DNA of 64,000 nucleotides from Rhizobium leguminosarum bv. trifolii WSM2297 (GCF_000271845.1 NZ_JH719395.1:2387624-2451623); one strand, 5' to 3'. Shown: positions 9,699 to 18,709, counted from the first letter of the stretch. Notes: generated by a model not told the origin, from the sequence alone. Numbers and translations: made by a program.

Positions 9699-10739
9699 GT
9701 GCAAGCTGCAGCACAACCACAATTGTATTTCCTCCTCAAACCCGTTTTAAAATGGCTTGAGGATCCAAGGACCGAAGAAGTAGCGATCAATCGGCCTGGG
9801 GAGGCATTCGTCCGCCAAGCCGGCGTGTTCACCAAATTTCCTTCACCTCTTTCATACGAAGACTTGGAAGACATCGCGATATTGGCCGGTGCGTCGCGAA
9901 AGCAGGATGTAGGACCACGGAGCCCACTTTGCGCCACCGAGTTGCCGGGCGGAGAGCGACTGCAGATCTGTTTACCTCCCGCGGTGCCGTCAGGTACTGT
10001 CAGTCTGACAATTCGGCGCCCGTCCCCTAGTGTTCCCGAACTCGAGGAAGTTTCAGCCCGCTATCAAGCATCACGCTGGAATAAATGGCAGTCGCGCAAC
10101 GAGCGCCGTGCTCATGAAGATACGGAAATTCTGAAGCACTACGCTCGTGGTGACTTGAAAGAATTCCTTCAAGCATGCGTGACCGGGCGACTGACAATGC
10201 TGCTTTGCGGACACACAGGAAGCGGTAAAACGACGATGAGCAAGACGTTGATCAACGCTATTCCACGGGAAGAAAGGCTAATTACTATTGAAGATACACT
10301 CGAACTCGTAATCCCGCACGAGAATCATGTCAGGCTGCTCTATTCGAAAGATGGAGCAGGTTTAGGTTCGGTAACTGCAGAGCAGCTTTTACAGGCTAGT
10401 CTACGCATGAGGCCGGATCGAATATTGCTGGGCGAGATGCGGGATGACGCGGCTTGGGCGTATGTGAGCGAAGTCGTTTCTGGCCATCCAGGATCGATTT
10501 CCACTGTTCACGGAGCAAATCCTGTCCAAGCCTTCAAGAAGCTCTTTTCGCTCGTCAAGAGCAGCCCCCGAGGATCTTCAATGGAAGACCTTACGTTAAT
10601 CGATATGCTGTCTGCGGCAATCGACGTTATAGTGCCATTCCGGACAAGCGGTGACGTGTACGAAGTTGGCGAAATATGGCTGGCGGCAGAAGCCCGCACA
10701 CGCGGTGAGACAGTGGCCGATCTTCTAAAGCAGCATTAA
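9699..10739 (+). CDS. virB11: VirB11 traffic ATPase
   Basis: VirB11 is the hexameric AAA-like ATPase at the base of the T4SS. Translation starts at a GTG; the ATG codons just upstream are in other frames. The 346-residue product has Walker A GHTGSGKTT (residues 171-179, with His where Ti VirB11 has Pro), the Asp box (LITIEDTLEL), Walker B (MRPDRILLGEMRD) and the His box (GHPGSISTVHGANP). Length and sequence track Ti VirB11 closely. It ends the virB operon. Confidence 0.95.
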   Translation: MQAAAQPQLYFLLKPVLKWLEDPRTEEVAINRPGEAFVRQAGVFTKFPSPLSYEDLEDIAILAGASRKQDVGPRSPLCATELPGGERLQICLPPAVPSGTVSLTIRRPSPSVPELEEVSARYQASRWNKWQSRNERRAHEDTEILKHYARGDLKEFLQACVTGRLTMLLCGHTGSGKTTMSKTLINAIPREERLITIEDTLELVIPHENHVRLLYSKDGAGLGSVTAEQLLQASLRMRPDRILLGEMRDDAAWAYVSEVVSGHPGSISTVHGANPVQAFKKLFSLVKSSPRGSSMEDLTLIDMLSAAIDVIVPFRTSGDVYEVGEIWLAAEARTRGETVADLLKQH

Positions 10740-11254
10740 CGTCTCGACCAGAACAACGGCCGCTGGCATCCATTCTCTCGATGGTGATTATCAATATTAT
10801 CAATTTTACAAATGTACGTGACCTACTAGGAAAGGGAGCCCGGCGGGAATGACGGAGGTACGATGCTTCAGAGCGGTTGAAATTGCCGCACCCCCCCTCT
10901 CGACATGGATGTCATCATTGGTCCATGTCAATCACTGCTCAAGCTTGCCTGGAAAGCAAGCCCGTTTCGATTGAACAAGCACCGGAACGGAACTTCAAGC
11001 TCCAACCCACACGCACCAAGATCCGCCGTATCCGAGAGGCGCGCCTCAGACAAACCGCGTCGCTCATACCGATTTGCTAGGAGTGCTCTGGGCACTGTGG
11101 TTGCACTAGATCGCCAGTCAGCGTCTCTCGCTAGCTAGAGTGCGAACTTCTCCGGGTCGCCTCGTAAGTGCCGAGAGCTACCTGCGCGCCAAGGGATTGA
11201 TGCCACACGATCGCCCGGAGGCTCCAACTCAATTCTGAACTGAAAGGTAAGCTG
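10740..11254. other. virB11-virG intergenic region
   Basis: No gene is supported here. A plus-strand frame at 10905-11138 (78 codons) has no recognisable similarity or good ribosome site. The stretch contains a vir box-like sequence (10806-10818, listed separately) and presumably the virG promoter. Confidence 0.6.
10806..10818 (+). promoter_or_regulatory. vir box-like site upstream of virG
   Basis: TTACAAATGTACG resembles the two effector-gene vir boxes of this window (TTACAAACGTAAC and TTACAACTGTAAC), matching 10 of 13 and 9 of 13 positions. It lies about 440 bases before the virG start, rather far, so it may serve an unrecognised transcript or an autoregulated virG promoter. Weak without footprint data. 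Confidence 0.35.
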
Positions 11255-12031
11255 TTGAAACACATTCTTGTCGTTGATAAGGACGCTGCTATACGGCATC
11301 TCATTGTCGAATATCTCAGTTTACACGCCTTTAGGTCGACCGCTGTCAGTAATAGCCGGCAGCTGAATCGTGTGCTGGCGTGTGAGCCGGTCGATCTTGT
11401 GGTTCTTGATCTTAATCTGGGTCGTGAAGACGGCTTGGAGATCCTACGTGACCTCACGACAAAATGGGCAATTCCCATCATCGTCATCAGCGGAGATCGC
11501 CTTGAGGAAGCGGAGAAAGTGGTGGCACTGGAGCTCGGGGCAACTGATTTCGTTCCAAAGCCTTTTGGAATGCCTGAATTCTTAGCCCGCATCCGCGCGG
11601 CAATGCGGCGCCGGACTATCAGTCCAGGGGCAAAAGATCGGCGTTCCTTTTATTTTTCAGGATGGTCATTGAACCTTAGACAGCGTCGGCTGATGTCCAG
11701 AAAAAGCGGCGAGGTCAAACTTACCTCTGGGGAATTCAATCTTTTGGTTGCCTTTCTGGAACACCCACGTGACGTGTTAACGAGGGAGCAACTTCTGTCG
11801 GCGAGCCGAGTGCGTGGAGAAGAGGTGTATGATCGCAGCGTTGATGTTCTCGTTTTGCGCCTGCGTCGAAAGCTTGAGGCGGATCCCGCCAACCCTTGTC
11901 TAATCATAACGGCAAGGGGGGCAGGTTATAAGTTCGAGGCTGACGTGGAAATCCATTACGGTGACAACCGGTCTCTTAACAGTAATCTCTACGAGGACCG
12001 GGGCCGTGGCTCGCAGGACCCATTCGTCTAA
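11255..12031 (+). CDS. virG: VirG response regulator with Lys9 substitution
   Basis: VirG is an OmpR-family regulator that, once phosphorylated by VirA, binds vir boxes and switches on vir genes. Alignment to Agrobacterium VirG places the start at a TTG, a start type I recall for Ti virG as well. The 258-residue product has a receiver domain with phosphoacceptor Asp52 (VVLDLNLG) and switch Lys106 region (FVPKPF), and a winged-helix domain ending in LIITARGAGYKF. Oddity: the acidic pocket reads Asp8-Lys9-Asp10 where Ti VirG has three Asp; Lys9 aligns with CheY Asp13. The 3' end overlaps the convergent virD4 by four bases. Confidence 0.93.
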   Translation: MKHILVVDKDAAIRHLIVEYLSLHAFRSTAVSNSRQLNRVLACEPVDLVVLDLNLGREDGLEILRDLTTKWAIPIIVISGDRLEEAEKVVALELGATDFVPKPFGMPEFLARIRAAMRRRTISPGAKDRRSFYFSGWSLNLRQRRLMSRKSGEVKLTSGEFNLLVAFLEHPRDVLTREQLLSASRVRGEEVYDRSVDVLVLRLRRKLEADPANPCLIITARGAGYKFEADVEIHYGDNRSLNSNLYEDRGRGSQDPFV

Positions 12032-13737
12032 AGCGGCGATCCAGCGTCCGGCGCGACTTTGTCTTCTTCTACCTCCGCCAAGGCCGCAGGCTCCGGCAGG
12101 GGGCCCCTCTGGCTCTCGAAGATGCGCTTCAGTGCGCGATCAGAGTAATACCGGACTTTTCTCAGCTTCAATGGCGCGAGACCCTTTATGAGAACGATCT
12201 CGTTATCGTCATCTAGCAGCCGAACCTGCTCAGGCCGCAAGAGAGGGGCACCTTGGTTCGAATTTTGAATATTGCGATCGAACAGCTTACCTTGGCTATA
12301 GGAGGTGGAGCGCGCTACAAACGTATATTCACCAATTGCTTTCGAAATGTAGAGGGGTGTCTCGTCGTCAGCAGTTGCCATGAAGACTTGCACGCCCGTA
12401 TTGCTCAGGAAGTTTTGCTTGCCGGCCTCGTCGTAAGTTCCAGACAGCGCTGAGAGGCTTTGGATTATGAACATAAAACGGCCCCTGTAGCCAGCGATCG
12501 TCGTGATCGCTGTCTCAATTGTTTCGAGTTTGCCGAGGTGCTTGAATTCATCGAGAAGGAACAGCACCTCGTGCTTCTCGCCATCGTCCGGCAGGGATCG
12601 CTGCAAAACAGAAACGATCTGCTGGAAGAGGAGCCGCATAAGTGGTGCGACAACCTCTAGATCGTTCGGGCTGACGCAAAGATAAAGGCAGGTCCGCCGA
12701 CGGCGAAGATCATAAATTGAAAAGTCAGACCGGCTCGTCGCCGCTTTGACCAAGGGGTCCGCCCATAAATTGAGGCCGCCGTCGCCCAAAACAGAGGTGT
12801 AGGAGGTGAGGATTTTTGTATCGTTGCCTGCCATATCGTTGAAAACCCGCTGAGCTTCCTTGCTCATAGTCTCTTCCGCGAGACGCCCAAAGAGCTGATA
12901 TTTCTCACCTGGTTGAGCAAAGAGATCGTAAACAGCGCCAATGGTCGGCGTACCGCGCTCGATACAAGCAAGAATTCCAGCGACAAATAAATCCCGTGCG
13001 CCGTTGATAAATCCCTCCGCCCCCTCACCTTTCGCCGTGATAAGATTTGCAGCCAGGCGACGCGCTTCGGTGAACTGCCGACCTGACGGTAACGCCGCGA
13101 TATCTAATAGCGGATTGTAACAAGACGTCCGCCGTTCTGGGTCTAGCGGTGCAAACTTAAACACGATGTCTCCGGAATTTTTCCGCGCCCTGGACGTGAG
13201 CTCAAATAGCTCGCCCTTAACATCTAGGGCTATAATTGAGCCTTTGAACGTGAGCAGCGTTGGAATGACAACGCCCACGCCTTTTCCCGCTCTGGTAGGG
13301 GCAACGATAAGACTGTGAGGCTGCGCGCCATTGGTGAGATAGTAGTCAGACCAGAATGGGCCGCCGGTCTTTCCGAATACTGGGCCACTGATGCAGTTGT
13401 ACCGCTGGAAATAACCAGCCCGTCGCATCTCACCCACATGAGCCCAACGCGCTGTGCCGTGATGGTCGTGCTCAGATCGGCATAAGACCTGCTGCGCTAG
13501 CAGAACGATTCCCGACGTTGCAATGATGATAGCCAAACCTTGATAAAAGATTAGCGTTGTGTAGCCAAGAAAAAACGGCGTCTGGTACCAAAAGGCGAAT
13601 ATATCGAAAGTCATCAAAGCACGGCCGCTAAAGCCGGAATCAAACGTTGAGTAGATACTAGCGGCACAAAAACCCACCGCCAGTGAACACACCGTACTCA
13701 GTGCTATCTTCAAGAGCGTTGTTCTTGTTGGTATCAT
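12028..13737 (-). CDS. virD4: VirD4 type IV coupling protein
   Basis: VirD4 recruits substrates to the VirB channel. The start at 13737 (MIPTRTTLLKIAL) matches the family; the frame is open 12 codons further upstream. The 569-residue product has two N-terminal membrane segments (residues about 10-30 and 55-80), Walker A APTRAGKGVG (residues 146-155), a Walker B with VLFLLDEFKHLGKL, and the FMFIIQSLSAL motif. It is a lone gene convergent with virG, not in a virD operon, and no relaxase gene (virD2 or traA) lies anywhere in the window. This fits protein rather than DNA export. Confidence 0.94.
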   Translation of the reverse strand: MIPTRTTLLKIALSTVCSLAVGFCAASIYSTFDSGFSGRALMTFDIFAFWYQTPFFLGYTTLIFYQGLAIIIATSGIVLLAQQVLCRSEHDHHGTARWAHVGEMRRAGYFQRYNCISGPVFGKTGGPFWSDYYLTNGAQPHSLIVAPTRAGKGVGVVIPTLLTFKGSIIALDVKGELFELTSRARKNSGDIVFKFAPLDPERRTSCYNPLLDIAALPSGRQFTEARRLAANLITAKGEGAEGFINGARDLFVAGILACIERGTPTIGAVYDLFAQPGEKYQLFGRLAEETMSKEAQRVFNDMAGNDTKILTSYTSVLGDGGLNLWADPLVKAATSRSDFSIYDLRRRRTCLYLCVSPNDLEVVAPLMRLLFQQIVSVLQRSLPDDGEKHEVLFLLDEFKHLGKLETIETAITTIAGYRGRFMFIIQSLSALSGTYDEAGKQNFLSNTGVQVFMATADDETPLYISKAIGEYTFVARSTSYSQGKLFDRNIQNSNQGAPLLRPEQVRLLDDDNEIVLIKGLAPLKLRKVRYYSDRALKRIFESQRGPLPEPAALAEVEEDKVAPDAGSPL

Positions 13738-13992
13738 CGGTCCACCATATATCGTTCGATGCCAATACGGCACGCTACCCCATGAATCGATCGCACATCA
13801 GGCGATTTGCCGTCAGATCGCGGCGGCACCTCAAAGGAACGAAAATGTCGAGCATGCCTTGCGAAATCGGCGCGGAAAACTGCTACGCGCCAGAAAGAAT
13901 TGAAGCAACTAATAATGCTGGCATTAGTGTTAGGGGTTAAATCGCTTTGAAATGATGTTGTAACACAGGGTAGCATGGCAGCCCGGACCATC

Positions 13993-14160
13993 CGACGTGC
14001 ATATCCCGATCAATCTGAACCGGAACGAACGCCGAGACCAAAGGCAAAGAACGCTCCTCTCTGGCCTTCTTCATCCACTTCCGAACGAGATAAGCATTGA
14101 CGCCGTGCTCCAGCGCCAGCCGCGAGACCGAAACGCCGGGCTCTAAACACGCTGCGACTG
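13993..14160 (-). pseudogene. IS66-type TnpA fragment
   Basis: The minus strand encodes LEPGVSVSRLALEHGVNAYL followed by VRKWMKKA, the helix-turn-helix part of an IS66-family TnpA. Both ends are missing. Confidence 0.65.
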
Positions 14161-14174
14161 CGCTTCAGAACGTG

Positions 14175-14220
14175 TGACCCTGCCACTGCGAATTTCCTCC
14201 AGAACTGATTAGAGTCCGTC
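14175..14220 (+). mobile_element. Left-end remnant of an IS3-family element
   Basis: This stretch starts TGACCCTGCCACTGCGAATT and continues with TCCTCCAGAA, nearly the same as the left terminal repeat of the intact IS at 52809-54079 (TGACCTGCCACTGAGAATTT). No IS body follows, so this is a solo end. Confidence 0.65.
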
Positions 14221-14280
14221 CATCATGTTGAACCGCTCCCAAACGTTGGACCAACGGAAGGTAGAGTTTTCCGCCTTCAT

Positions 14281-14379
14281 TCAGGGAGGCGGGCTGGTTG
14301 CGCCTCCGGAATTCGTCAGCGAGATCGGCGGCTTATTACCGATTGCACCATGAAGCCGTTCTTCGTTGCACAACACGAC
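14281..14379 (-). pseudogene. IS3-family transposase, last ~32 codons
   Basis: The minus strand ends NEERLHGAIGNKPPISLTNS before GGATSPPP and a stop, the C-terminal tail of rhizobial IS3-group orfB transposases. Upstream sequence in this frame is degenerate. Confidence 0.6.
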
Positions 14380-14777
14380 GACAGAACACCCACGGGACCA
14401 AGGTTCGCGAGCTTCTGTATCCCTGGCATCCCTGGTCGGAGCGGATCGTTCACGTCCATAAGGCGCTGTCCAAGGGGATACGTTTTTTTCCGCTGCAGCT
14501 TTTCTTGTGCTGCCTCTGATCGATTTTCTTGAAGTCCCGTGGTGGATGTTCGACCGATGGGCGAGTGGTTGTTGGCGCAGCCTGGCGGTTCCGCACGTCG
14601 ATCTCGCAAGCCCTGCATACTTTGGCAAGATTGCTGAAGGACACTGATGCCTCATCACAATCTTTGGTAATGGGCGCATTGGTCTCTCACGAAACGTGTC
14701 GGAGTGCAGCGCGACAAAACAAACTAAGACGCGTATTGCCTCATCCAGATTGTCGCTTCAAATCGGAGAGATGTCTC
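14380..14777. other. Decayed spacer upstream of the effector promoter
   Basis: No gene is supported. Several short open frames are present on both strands but none has a ribosome site or recognisable product. Probably IS-derived debris. Confidence 0.5.
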
Positions 14778-14784
14778 GTTGGAA

Positions 14785-14797
14785 TTACAACTGTAAC
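14785..14797 (+). promoter_or_regulatory. vir box of the effector promoter cassette (copy 1)
   Basis: TTACAACTGTAAC is a near-palindromic vir box. It starts an approximately 80-base block (14785-14861) that is about 91% identical to the block in front of the VirF-like gene (complement of 27224-27300), including the following CCCAATATCGGTT and the AAAAACAACGTGAGAT before the old start position. VirG-dependent transcription is inferred. Confidence 0.7.
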
Positions 14798-14861
14798 CCA
14801 ATATCGGTTCAGCAGAGCCACTGTCCGATGCTAATCTGTAGCTGCAAAAACAACGTGAGAT

Positions 14862-14948
14862 ATGATGACCAACAACGCTACAACGCAGCCGCCAAGCAGG
14901 CGACTGCTAATTTATTCGGCCACTCAAATATTTTGCCGTGACGGTTAG
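14862..14948 (+). other. Short leader ORF at the cassette's ancestral start position
   Basis: An ATG-ATG begins a 28-codon frame (MMTNNATTQPPSRRLLIYSA...). Its start sits within three bases of where the VirF-like gene starts in the other cassette copy. It may be the stub of the gene originally behind this promoter. Translation is unproven. Confidence 0.35.
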
Positions 14949-14997
14949 GCGGCTTCTCGCGTACCTCACCCTCGGTGATCAGAAAAGGTGAAAAGAT

Positions 14998-16053
14998 ATG
15001 GGAATTTGCTTCTCCAAATCCTCCGGATCGCCTCCACATGTAGCGCAGACGGTCTCCCTGGGCACGCCTCCCGAGAGGTTGCAATGGCCCCCAAGAGAGG
15101 CTCTCGAGCAATATCAGATCCAGCAGGCCGCCTACCACATGGGGGCGTCTGTCCTCGGCGAGCCGGTCAGTAGCCCGAGAAGACTTGCGACAGCCGGGCA
15201 AACGGTTCACGACGTCCGCCTGCTGCTCAAGCATGGCCGGGGAAACGTTAAGGCGGACGACATTCCCTCGCATGGCCACAACGGCATCGGATCGTCGGCT
15301 GCATCTTATGCTCGCAGCTACGAACACCAGGCTGCGCGGGCCGTGCTCGTGGGAGCGGGAATCTGCGATCAGCACGCTCCCCTTTGCGCCATCGTCCACG
15401 CCCCACACATGGCGGTCGGCGAGATCAGTACCGTCACTGCTTCTAGCGCAGTTCCACTGAGAGAGATAACGGACGAAGGTGCTACGAACGACGTCAGTGC
15501 GGGTCACGTCTGGAGCGAACTGCGGCGCGGAGACCGCGACCAGATGTCGACCGTGGTCATGGATGCCTGGGCCAACGGTCCCGCTGTTCGGTTGCAAGAC
15601 AGCGCGTGGGTTGCAGCGCCTATCCAGGACAAAAGGTTAATGGACAAAATCACTGCCCAAATCGAGAAAAACGGTGTTGAGGAAATGGCTCCGTTGCAAC
15701 GTCAGCTAGTTGACGAGCGGGTGCGGGATAAGCTGGAAGCACCCACTTCGTGGACAAAATACGCAGAACCACAAGTGATCTCACCGGAGTTCGCCGGAAG
15801 GGTACGCGAGGCATTGGGGCGTTGTTCTGAGGACGAAAAAGAGAAAATCGCATCAGATATGATTCGCGATACATACGGAATCGAACGTGGATCGCGCAAT
15901 CACCGATCCGCAGTGATATCCGTTCTGCAGGCAGTCAGCCGACTGGACGCGCTGTCCCGGCCTGACGTCGTGCCGTCGGAACACATAACGGCAATAGGAT
16001 CTAGTTTACCGTCCTCCTCGAGAAGCAGAGCACGCTCAAGTCAAAGTCGATAA
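14998..16053 (+). CDS. Probable secreted effector, HopX/XopE (AvrPphE) type, N-acylated
   Basis: The 351-residue product begins MGICFSKSSGSPP. Gly2 and Cys4 form a eukaryotic myristoylation/palmitoylation signal, as in Xanthomonas XopE1/XopE2. Cys123 (GAGICDQHAP), His170 (SAGHVWSEL) and Asp189 (VVMDAWANG) are spaced like the Cys-His-Asp triad of the HopX/XopE transglutaminase-like effectors. The C-terminus is Ser/Arg-rich (SSSRSRARSSQSR), containing R-x-R-x-R like T4SS export signals. AAGGTG lies 7 bases before the ATG, and a vir box lies about 200 bases upstream. I infer VirB/D4 delivery to plant membranes. The family assignment is from motif recall, not alignment; type III delivery is the alternative. 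Confidence 0.7.
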   Translation: MGICFSKSSGSPPHVAQTVSLGTPPERLQWPPREALEQYQIQQAAYHMGASVLGEPVSSPRRLATAGQTVHDVRLLLKHGRGNVKADDIPSHGHNGIGSSAASYARSYEHQAARAVLVGAGICDQHAPLCAIVHAPHMAVGEISTVTASSAVPLREITDEGATNDVSAGHVWSELRRGDRDQMSTVVMDAWANGPAVRLQDSAWVAAPIQDKRLMDKITAQIEKNGVEEMAPLQRQLVDERVRDKLEAPTSWTKYAEPQVISPEFAGRVREALGRCSEDEKEKIASDMIRDTYGIERGSRNHRSAVISVLQAVSRLDALSRPDVVPSEHITAIGSSLPSSSRSRARSSQSR

Positions 16054-16283
16054 GCTTTAACGACGATCGTTCTTTGAATATGGCCACGTGAGGACGAGCG
16101 TGCGCTTTTCAGGCAGGCCGTGCACTACGGCTTCCCACGCGGCCATTGCCTGGCGTCGATGGGTTCGAATTTGTGCTGCGGAGCGGTCGGTCTGGGTCAA
16201 CCGCTCTCCACAACCAGATGCGCACCACCGAAACAACGAGGTCACCACAACCACCGTCCCGGCGGGGACATCGCAGGCCTGTG

Positions 16284-16978
16284 TTACAGACCTACAAAGG
16301 TGTTGCGTTGATCAGGCTTCCTTCCCGGTGCAAAATTGGATGCCGACATGGGAGGTGCGGGGGTGAATTTTGGGACGCCGATTGACACGGCGGTTAACCC
16401 GACGACGAGGAGAGCGCGGAGTTCCGGATTTCCCATCTTCGATATTCGTCCCAGCCTCTCCTTACCTCCGCTTGAATGAGGTCGCGGTGTCAATCCGAGC
16501 CAGGCGGTAAAGTGGCGCGCCGGGATCCGGTACAAGCGCCTTCATGGTCGCTGCCGTAATGGCACCTACGCCAGGAAATCGCTGTCAACCGACGCATGTC
16601 CTCGTCGCGCTTGGCCTCCACGAGAATTGCGCGCTCGAGCCTGCCGATCTGGTCGGCTGAAGCTTCAATCACATGGGCAACAGCCATCACAGCGAAGCGC
16701 GCTGCTGCAGGTAGTCGAGTATCTGTCTCATCCGGCACGATCGAAAGCAGCGCCTCAACCTTTGCCACGCCGGTGGTGGCGATGATGCCCAATTCGGCCA
16801 GATGCGCGCGCAGGGCGTTGACCGCCTGCGTTCGCTGCCGCACCAGAAGCGCGCGGGTCTTCAGCACCATCGCGGCGGCCAGCGGCTCGGCCGTCTTGAT
16901 CCGGACGAAGCGCATGGTCTCGGACTACCGCTTCGCTGATGGCCTCCGCGTCAGCCGCATCCCTTTTACCTCGCCATT
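16284..16978 (-). pseudogene. IS110-family transposase remnant
   Basis: Reading leftward, DAADAEAISEAV (near 16955), then RTRALLVRQRTQAVNALRAHL-type text split as VRQRTQAVNALRAHLAELG, then HFTAWLGLTPRPHSSGGKER and ISKMGNPELRALLVVG are classic IS110 transposase segments, but they lie in three different frames. The N-terminus is cut off at the sppA 3' end. Confidence 0.8.
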
Positions 16979-17851
16979 TCATTCTTTCGCTGAAAGCCCG
17001 AAGCGGCTCCACAATGCTCTCTCTTCCGCCGCTTCGACAAGCCCTGTCGCGAGACCGGATGCGGCACTTTCGAGCGAGACCGGCGACACGCCCGGAACAC
17101 GGCGGCCGAACAGGCCGCGGCCGGCGGTGACAAGCTCCAGCTTGGTCTTCTGGCCGTAGCGCCGCTTCAATTCCTGGCGCATGTCGCCGAGGCCGTCGAT
17201 GAGGCCGAGTTCGAGGCCGCGAGTGCCGCTCCAGAACAGGCCAGAGAAGACCGCTGCATCGTCCCGCAGCTTGCCGGCGCGGCGCTCGCGTACCATCGAG
17301 ATGAAGACCTGGTGGATTTCGAGCTGCAGGCTCTTCAGGTACTCTATGTCCTTTTCCTTTTCCGGCTGGAACGGATCGAGGATCACCTTGTTTTCGCCCG
17401 CGGTATAGACGCGGCGCTCGACGCCGATCTTCTTCAACAGTTCGGGAAAGCCGAAACCGCCGGAGACGACGCCGATCGAGCCGACGATCGAGGTGGCGTC
17501 GGCGATGATCTCGTCACCGGCGAGCGCAATCATATAGCCGCCGGAAGCCGCCACATCCTCGACGAAGACCAGGACCTTCTTCTGCTTCTCGCGGGCGAGT
17601 TCGCGGATGCGGTTGAAAATCAGGCGGGACTGGACGGGCGAGCCGCCCGGCGAATTGATTGTTATGGCGACCGCCGGCGCGTCCTTCATGGCGAAGGCCT
17701 TTTCCAGAACCGGAGCGACATTGGCGAGATTGAGAGCCGGGCGGAACGGACCGCCGCCGCCGACGATCGCCCCCCGCAATCTGACGACCGGGATGGTAAT
17801 GCCGCCCTTGCGGAACCGTTTCGGCAGCAACTTTCTCAAGAATCCGGCCAT
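16979..17851 (-). CDS. sppA: Signal peptide peptidase, S49 family (SppA/SohB-like)
   Basis: S49 peptidases cut leftover signal peptides in the membrane with a Ser-Lys dyad. The 290-residue product has the NSPGGSP motif (residues 67-73), the nucleophile Ser103 in AASGGYMIAL and Lys155 in AGENKVILDP; the 52-residue spacing equals that of Bacillus SppA (147/199). It has no obvious N-terminal membrane helix, only a basic start (MAGFLRKLLPKRFRK). This is normally a chromosomal housekeeping gene. Here it lies between an IS110 remnant and a GntR gene, so I infer capture by transposition. The end of the reading frame touches the IS110 junction, so the last residues may not be native. Confidence 0.85.
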   Translation of the reverse strand: MAGFLRKLLPKRFRKGGITIPVVRLRGAIVGGGGPFRPALNLANVAPVLEKAFAMKDAPAVAITINSPGGSPVQSRLIFNRIRELAREKQKKVLVFVEDVAASGGYMIALAGDEIIADATSIVGSIGVVSGGFGFPELLKKIGVERRVYTAGENKVILDPFQPEKEKDIEYLKSLQLEIHQVFISMVRERRAGKLRDDAAVFSGLFWSGTRGLELGLIDGLGDMRQELKRRYGQKTKLELVTAGRGLFGRRVPGVSPVSLESAASGLATGLVEAAEERALWSRFGLSAKE

Positions 17852-17941
17852 CTCTCATCCTTCGCTTCGGGTCGCGCGATCTTCACCGCAACGAAAATTC
17901 GCATTTGCCCCCGTCGGGCTGGCTCTCAGTTTTCTGCTCTA

Positions 17942-18709
17942 TCACGAGCTCCACGGCGGCCGAGTTACCCCTGTGAATCCACGTCCATTCACTTCTTGAA
18001 CGACCCTTGAGACGGCACCCTCTTCTAGATCAAGGTGGTTCATCAACGCAGACTGCACCCGGTCCGTTGCCATGCCCTCTTCAGACATTGCGGCACTTAG
18101 TTTTTCGAGGCTTTCGACAAACGCTGATCGAAGATCCGACGCAATGATTTCCATTCGTATGGGGTGAGTACGAAAACAGAATCGTTGGATGGATTTGCAA
18201 CCCTCACAGCTGGCCCCTTCTTTGGCGATTTTTAGGAACATCGCTTTTGCCATAAAGGCCGGCTCATCAGGGGACGACTCGTCCAACACTGCCCAGCTTT
18301 CTGTGACCCGCGGTATTCTATTTAGTGCCCAAGTTAGGGTCTGGCGTCCGAAAGAATAAGAATCCAGCTGATCTTCTTCCAACATCGGCCTCGTGAAAAA
18401 GCCTCTTTGAGGGATGCATTTAATGTTCCCTTCCGCTGCTAGTCGCTGCAGTGCTTCGCGGACAGGCGTTCGACCAAGACCAAGTCTTGACGCGAGATCC
18501 TGTTCCCTGAGGTGTTGCTCAGGCACACGGCAATGAGCGTAGAGCAATTGCAGAATATCTTCGTACGCAATGTCGGCCTTTGCAGGCTCTGGTTCAGTAG
18601 AAAAATTTGTGTCAGGCCCACCACGTTGGGGTGCGTTCTTACAGCAAGGCAATTGATCGTTTTCCTCCCGGTGTAGGACTTCAAATATTTTCGGTTCTAG
18701 ATCGCGCAT
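17942..18709 (-). CDS. GntR-family transcriptional regulator
   Basis: The 255-residue product has a GntR winged helix at about residues 48-110 (LREQDLASRLGLGRTPVREA, then LQRLAAEGNIKCIPQRGFF). The C-terminal part is helical but I cannot assign it firmly to the FCD class; it carries Cys-x-x-Cys-containing text (GASCEGCKSIQRFC). The first ~45 residues are unusual and a later start is possible. No neighbouring operon suggests a target. Stop lies 90 bases from the sppA start on the same strand. Confidence 0.7.
   Translation of the reverse strand: MRDLEPKIFEVLHREENDQLPCCKNAPQRGGPDTNFSTEPEPAKADIAYEDILQLLYAHCRVPEQHLREQDLASRLGLGRTPVREALQRLAAEGNIKCIPQRGFFTRPMLEEDQLDSYSFGRQTLTWALNRIPRVTESWAVLDESSPDEPAFMAKAMFLKIAKEGASCEGCKSIQRFCFRTHPIRMEIIASDLRSAFVESLEKLSAAMSEEGMATDRVQSALMNHLDLEEGAVSRVVQEVNGRGFTGVTRPPWSS

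Noticed and set aside
10905..11138. Open frame between virB11 and virG
   Set aside because: No ribosome site, no recognised similarity, and codon content like a chance frame.
13931..13975. Possible vir box before virD4 (GTTACAA half-site on the minus strand)
   Set aside because: Only one half matches; the second half (CATCATTTC) does not fit the GTAAC pattern.
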